Assembly (NCBI RefSeq): GCF_021166585.1
Contig: NZ_JAJOZE010000001.1
Coordinates: forward strand, 514,062-578,061
Length of the DNA stretch: 64,000 nt
From: Metabacillus kandeliae
GTDB lineage: Bacteria; Bacillota; Bacilli; Bacillales; Bacillaceae
Direction of reading: 5' to 3'
The notes under the pieces are model-generated. The model made no database searches. It saw only the letters and a program-made list of their open reading frames with translations, and had not been told where the DNA came from. A program made the position numbers and the translations under genes. The number at the start of each line of letters is the position of its first letter. Position 1 is the stretch's first letter. Shown in pieces: positions 60,973 through 64,000 of the stretch.

Positions 60973-61134
60973 ATGGAAGAAGCAAGCCTAACGCAGAAGC
61001 AGCTAATAGAGCTTCTGCTTTTTGCGTTCAGAAGAGGAGAAGAAGCAGATTCCATAAGCGCAGCAGAACTGGTAGAAGAAATTATTTACCTGCTTCAATA
61101 TATGATGAACATCCGAGAACAAAAAATTATTTAG
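60973..61134 (+). CDS. Small 53-residue helical protein in the eps operon
   Basis: Starts MEEASLTQKQLIELLLFAF and ends MMNIREQKII, fully helical and amphipathic with many Leu, Ile and Glu. GGGGAG stands 7 bases before the ATG, and the gene fits tightly between galE and the sugar transferase. No family recognised. Confidence 0.55.
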   Translation: MEEASLTQKQLIELLLFAFRRGEEADSISAAELVEEIIYLLQYMMNIREQKII

Positions 61135-61146
61135 GGGCTATAAAGC

Positions 61147-61743
61147 ATGAAAAGAGTATTCGATTTTGTATGTGCTTTTATCCTGCTGATGATCTTTATC
61201 GTACCAATGATCATTCTTGCTGTGATGATAAAAGTAAAGTTAGGATCTCCTATCCTGTTTAAACAGCTGCGCCCCGGACAATACGAGAAACCATTTCTCC
61301 TTTTTAAATTTCGTACGATGACAAACGAAAAGGATGCTAATGGTTTTTTATTATCTGATGAAATTCGGCTGACGTCTTTTGGAAAGTTTTTAAGGAGGTT
61401 CAGCTTGGATGAGCTGCCGCAGCTTTTTAATGTGATAAAGGGAGATGTCAGTTTAGTAGGGCCCAGGCCTCTCTTAATGGAATACTTGCCCCTTTATACA
61501 AAGGAACAGGCGAAAAGGCATTTGGTTAAACCGGGGATTACCGGCTGGGCCCAGGTGAATGGCAGAAACCATTTAACATGGGAAGAAAAATTCAAGCTGG
61601 ATGTTTGGTATGCAGAAAACAGAACTTTTCGGCTAGATATTAAAATTCTAATGATCACTTTATTAAAAGTAATAAAGTCTGAAGGCATTCAGCAGACTGG
61701 CTTTGCAACAGCAGAAAAATTTAAAGGGACAGGAATGGATTAA
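61147..61743 (+). CDS. epsL: Initiating sugar-phosphate transferase (EpsL/PglC type)
   Basis: 198 aa. One N-terminal helix, then FKQLRPGQYEKPFLLFKFRTMT, LRRFSLDELPQLFNV, SLVGPRPLL and GITGWAQVNGRN of monotopic phosphoglycosyl transferases. It puts the first sugar phosphate on undecaprenyl phosphate. AGGGGC lies upstream. Confidence 0.92.
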   Translation: MKRVFDFVCAFILLMIFIVPMIILAVMIKVKLGSPILFKQLRPGQYEKPFLLFKFRTMTNEKDANGFLLSDEIRLTSFGKFLRRFSLDELPQLFNVIKGDVSLVGPRPLLMEYLPLYTKEQAKRHLVKPGITGWAQVNGRNHLTWEEKFKLDVWYAENRTFRLDIKILMITLLKVIKSEGIQQTGFATAEKFKGTGMD

Positions 61744-62379
61744 ATGGAAAGCCTGATCATAATTGGAGATGGCGGGCACAGTAAAGTAATCCGAGACATT
61801 ATAGAAGCCCAAAATAAATATAAACTGATTGGTATTTTGGATGATAAATATATAAACATTGAGAAGAGAAACGGCTTGTACTATGGGCCGGTCAAAGATT
61901 ATAGAAGGTTCCTTGATCAGATACTATTTTTCATAGCAATTGGGGATAACAACTCCCGAAAAAAAATTGCACAAGAACTTTCTTTATCAGATCAGCAATA
62001 TGCCTGCCTGGTCCATCCAAGTTCTATTATCAGCAAAAGTGTGAAGCTAGATGCTGGTGCCGCCGTAATGCCAAATTGTGTGGTCAACGCAGATACGAAA
62101 ATTGGAAAGCATACCATATTAAACACAGCTGCTGTTATTGAACATGATTGTGTAATTGAAGATTATGCCCATATCTCACCAAATGCAACCTTAACAGGCG
62201 GGGTCAGGATAGGAGAAGGCGTTCACATCGGAGCTTCAGCAGCAATTGTTCCTAAAACTTCAATCGGTGAATGGACTGTGATAGGAGCGGGAGCCGCAGT
62301 GATACACTCCATTTCATCCTTCTCATTGGCTGCTGGCGTTCCAGCAAGAATTAAAAACAAAGCATTAGGAGGTGTTTAA
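61744..62379 (+). CDS. epsM: Sugar O/N-acetyltransferase (EpsM/PglD type)
   Basis: 211 aa. Rossmann-like start LIIIGDGGHSKVIRDIIEA, then left-handed beta-helix hexapeptide repeats (INTAAVIEHDCVIEDYAHISPNATLTGGV in shortened form) with the catalytic His (EHDC). Acetylates the amino sugar made by the next gene. Starts directly at the preceding stop (TAAATG). Confidence 0.9.
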   Translation: MESLIIIGDGGHSKVIRDIIEAQNKYKLIGILDDKYINIEKRNGLYYGPVKDYRRFLDQILFFIAIGDNNSRKKIAQELSLSDQQYACLVHPSSIISKSVKLDAGAAVMPNCVVNADTKIGKHTILNTAAVIEHDCVIEDYAHISPNATLTGGVRIGEGVHIGASAAIVPKTSIGEWTVIGAGAAVIHSISSFSLAAGVPARIKNKALGGV

Positions 62380-62380
62380 G

Positions 62381-63556
62381 ATGATCCAGGCAACAGAACA
62401 AAAAAGAATCTTTCTATCACCGCCGCACATGAGCGGAGAAGAATACAAATATATTAATGAGGCTTTTGACACGAACTGGATTGCACCTCTTGGACCGAAT
62501 GTGGATGCGTTTGAAAGGGAGATTGCGCTATATACAGGAGTTAAGCATGCTGCAGCTGTTAGTTCGGGGACTGCTGCTATTCATTTGGCTCTTATTTTAC
62601 TTGAGGTAAAAGAAGGGGATACCGTATTTTGTTCTTCATTGACCTTTGTAGCCAGTGCTAATCCTATACTTTATCAAGGAGCGACTCCCGTATTTATAGA
62701 CTCTGAGCCAGAGACTTGGAATATGTCGCCGGAAGCATTAGGAAAAGCATTAAAAGAGGCAGCAGATAAAGGAGAACTGCCTAAAGCCATCATTGCAGTT
62801 AATCTTTATGGACAGATGGCTAAAATGGATGAAATTCGTGCCCTTTCTGAAGTATATGGGGTGCCTATCATTGAAGATGCTGCTGAATCTTTAGGATCCT
62901 TATATAACGGAAAAGCAAGCGGGGGATTTGGCAAATTCGGGATATTTTCATTTAATGGCAACAAAATTATTACCACTTCTGGAGGAGGCATGCTTGTTTC
63001 AGATGATGAAGAAGCAATTAAAAAGGCTAAATTTATTGCTTCCCAGGCCCGTGATCAAGCAATCCATTATCAGCACAGTATTCTTGGTTTTAATTATAGA
63101 ATGAGCAATATTTTAGCTGGCATTGGCAGAGGGCAGCTCCAATTTCTAAATAAAAGAGTTGAGGCCAGAAGGTCTATTCATGCCTATTACCAAAAATATT
63201 TAAGTAAAATACCGGGCATTGATTTTTTGCCAGAACCAGAGAACACTTTTTCCAACCGGTGGCTGACAGCTGTAACAATTGATGAAAAAGTATCAGGTTT
63301 TACAATATCGGAAATTTTAAAAGAATTGGCTGAAAATAATATAGAAGCAAGACCTGTATGGAAGCCGCTGCATTTGCAGCCTCTTTTTAAAACTTGCAAA
63401 TACTTTTGTCATGAGGATCACAAAAGTATATCTGAAGTGCTTTTCAGTAGAGGTATTTGTCTTCCGTCAGGCTCAAATCTATCTGTTGAAGAATTAAACA
63501 GAATAATTGATTGTTTTTATGGAGTTTCTCAGAGAAAAGGAAAAATTATAATATGA
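62381..63556 (+). CDS. epsN: DegT-family sugar aminotransferase (EpsN/PglE type)
   Basis: 391 aa PLP enzyme. AAVSSGTAAIHLAL, NLYGQMAKMDEI, EDAAESLGS and FSFNGNKIITTSGGGM with the Schiff-base Lys. Together with EpsC, EpsM and EpsL it would form a bacillosamine-like pathway. Start ATG at 62381 after AGGAGGTG; a GTG at 62372 is not preferred. Confidence 0.92.
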   Translation: MIQATEQKRIFLSPPHMSGEEYKYINEAFDTNWIAPLGPNVDAFEREIALYTGVKHAAAVSSGTAAIHLALILLEVKEGDTVFCSSLTFVASANPILYQGATPVFIDSEPETWNMSPEALGKALKEAADKGELPKAIIAVNLYGQMAKMDEIRALSEVYGVPIIEDAAESLGSLYNGKASGGFGKFGIFSFNGNKIITTSGGGMLVSDDEEAIKKAKFIASQARDQAIHYQHSILGFNYRMSNILAGIGRGQLQFLNKRVEARRSIHAYYQKYLSKIPGIDFLPEPENTFSNRWLTAVTIDEKVSGFTISEILKELAENNIEARPVWKPLHLQPLFKTCKYFCHEDHKSISEVLFSRGICLPSGSNLSVEELNRIIDCFYGVSQRKGKIII

Positions 63557-64000
63557 AGCCAAAAGTTTCAGTTATTATTCCTGTCTATAATGCTGAACAA
63601 TATCTTGATGAGTGTATTGATTCGTTATTAAATCAAACTCTTGATGAAATAGAAATGATTATTGTTAATGATGGATCTATAGATAAAAGCCAGCAAATTA
63701 TTGAGAGTTACTGTAGAACAGATAGTAGAGTAAGACTATTTTATCAACTGAATCAGGGAGTAAGCGCTGCAAGAAATAAAGGATTACAAATGGCGTTAGG
63801 AAAATATGCAGCCTTTGTTGATGCTGATGACTACATCGAACCAGATATGCTTCAGACTCTTTACTCTTCTGCAGAAGAAGGTAAATATGATGTGGTAATT
63901 ACAAATTTTGCGAATGAAATAAAAGGTATAAAGCGGATCACTAAATATCCTTTCCCCATGAATTTATTGTTAGATAGACAATTTATAGAAGAAAAAATAT
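63553..64000 (+). CDS. GT2 glycosyltransferase, cut by window end
   Basis: First 149 codons visible. KPKVSVIIPVYNAEQYLDECIDSLL, IVNDGSIDKS and VDADDYIEP are GT2 motifs; resembles EpsH/EpsJ. ATGA overlap with epsN. The frame is open to the window edge. Confidence 0.88.
   Translation, partial: MKPKVSVIIPVYNAEQYLDECIDSLLNQTLDEIEMIIVNDGSIDKSQQIIESYCRTDSRVRLFYQLNQGVSAARNKGLQMALGKYAAFVDADDYIEPDMLQTLYSSAEEGKYDVVITNFANEIKGIKRITKYPFPMNLLLDRQFIEEKI

Noticed and set aside
1..64000. Insertion sequences, prophage or integrase genes
   Set aside because: No transposase, integrase or phage structural gene is visible; the GH25 gene is alone and the two repeat families carry no coding capacity.

Overview
This is a chromosomal window from a low-to-moderate GC Firmicute of the family Bacillaceae (Bacillus sensu lato). 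Gene order follows the Bacillus subtilis yqf-yqg-comG segment closely. It shows yqfQ, cshB, nfo, zinc uptake genes with zur, yqfW, yqfX, ispG, yqfZ, yqgB, yqgC, sodA, yqgE, pbpA, pst, yqzC-yqzD, a yqgM-type gene, rpmG, yqgN, yqgO, gluP, yqgQ, glcK, an ltaS paralogue, yqgT to yqgY, mgsR, comGA to comGG and yqzE. Strong Shine-Dalgarno sites, TTG and GTG starts, Rho-independent terminators, a PhoP box, a ComK box and sporulation-type promoters fit this assignment. The species cannot be fixed from the sequence alone.

Region 1 (1-13.2 kb) holds the 5' part of a glycine-rich spore protein gene, an RNA helicase, endonuclease IV, a tandem array of structured 125-bp repeats, a zinc ABC transporter with its Zur repressor, isoprenoid gene ispG, several membrane proteins and a PhoU-fused Na/Pi transporter. 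Region 2 (13.2-29.5 kb) has sodA, an MFS exporter, pbpA and a large phosphate locus: pstS-pstC-pstA-pstB-pstB, then a chemoreceptor, a third pstB and phoU. The pstS promoter carries four TTAACA-like repeats at an exact 11-bp period. Region 3 (29.5-43.6 kb) is housekeeping: folate, a DUF92 protein, a muramidase, rhomboid protease, glucokinase, lipoteichoic acid synthase, wall peptidase and the redox regulator mgsR. Region 4 (43.6-48.6 kb) has tRNA-Gln, the comG competence pseudopilus operon, aroK and yqzE. Region 5 (48.7-64 kb, running off the end) is an exopolysaccharide operon. It is led by a small SinR-like repressor gene and contains two chain-length/kinase genes, an EAR-type RNA position, epsC, eight glycosyltransferase genes (the last one cut by the window end), a polymerase-like gene, galE, and a PglC/PglD/aminotransferase-like trio.

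The least expected observations are these. (a) A chemoreceptor gene and a third pstB sit inside the phosphate-uptake locus. (b) Three genes (yqgB, yqgQ, yqzE) can only begin at their conserved N-terminus with CTG. (c) A short SinR-like repressor lacks the SinI-binding tail, and four GTTCTTTATAAAGAAC-type palindromes lie in its own and the eps control regions, one exactly filling a promoter spacer. (d) Two families of structured interspersed repeats occur; one shows compensatory base changes between tandem copies. (e) The eps tyrosine-kinase-like protein has no tyrosine tail. No insertion sequence, prophage or CRISPR array was seen.
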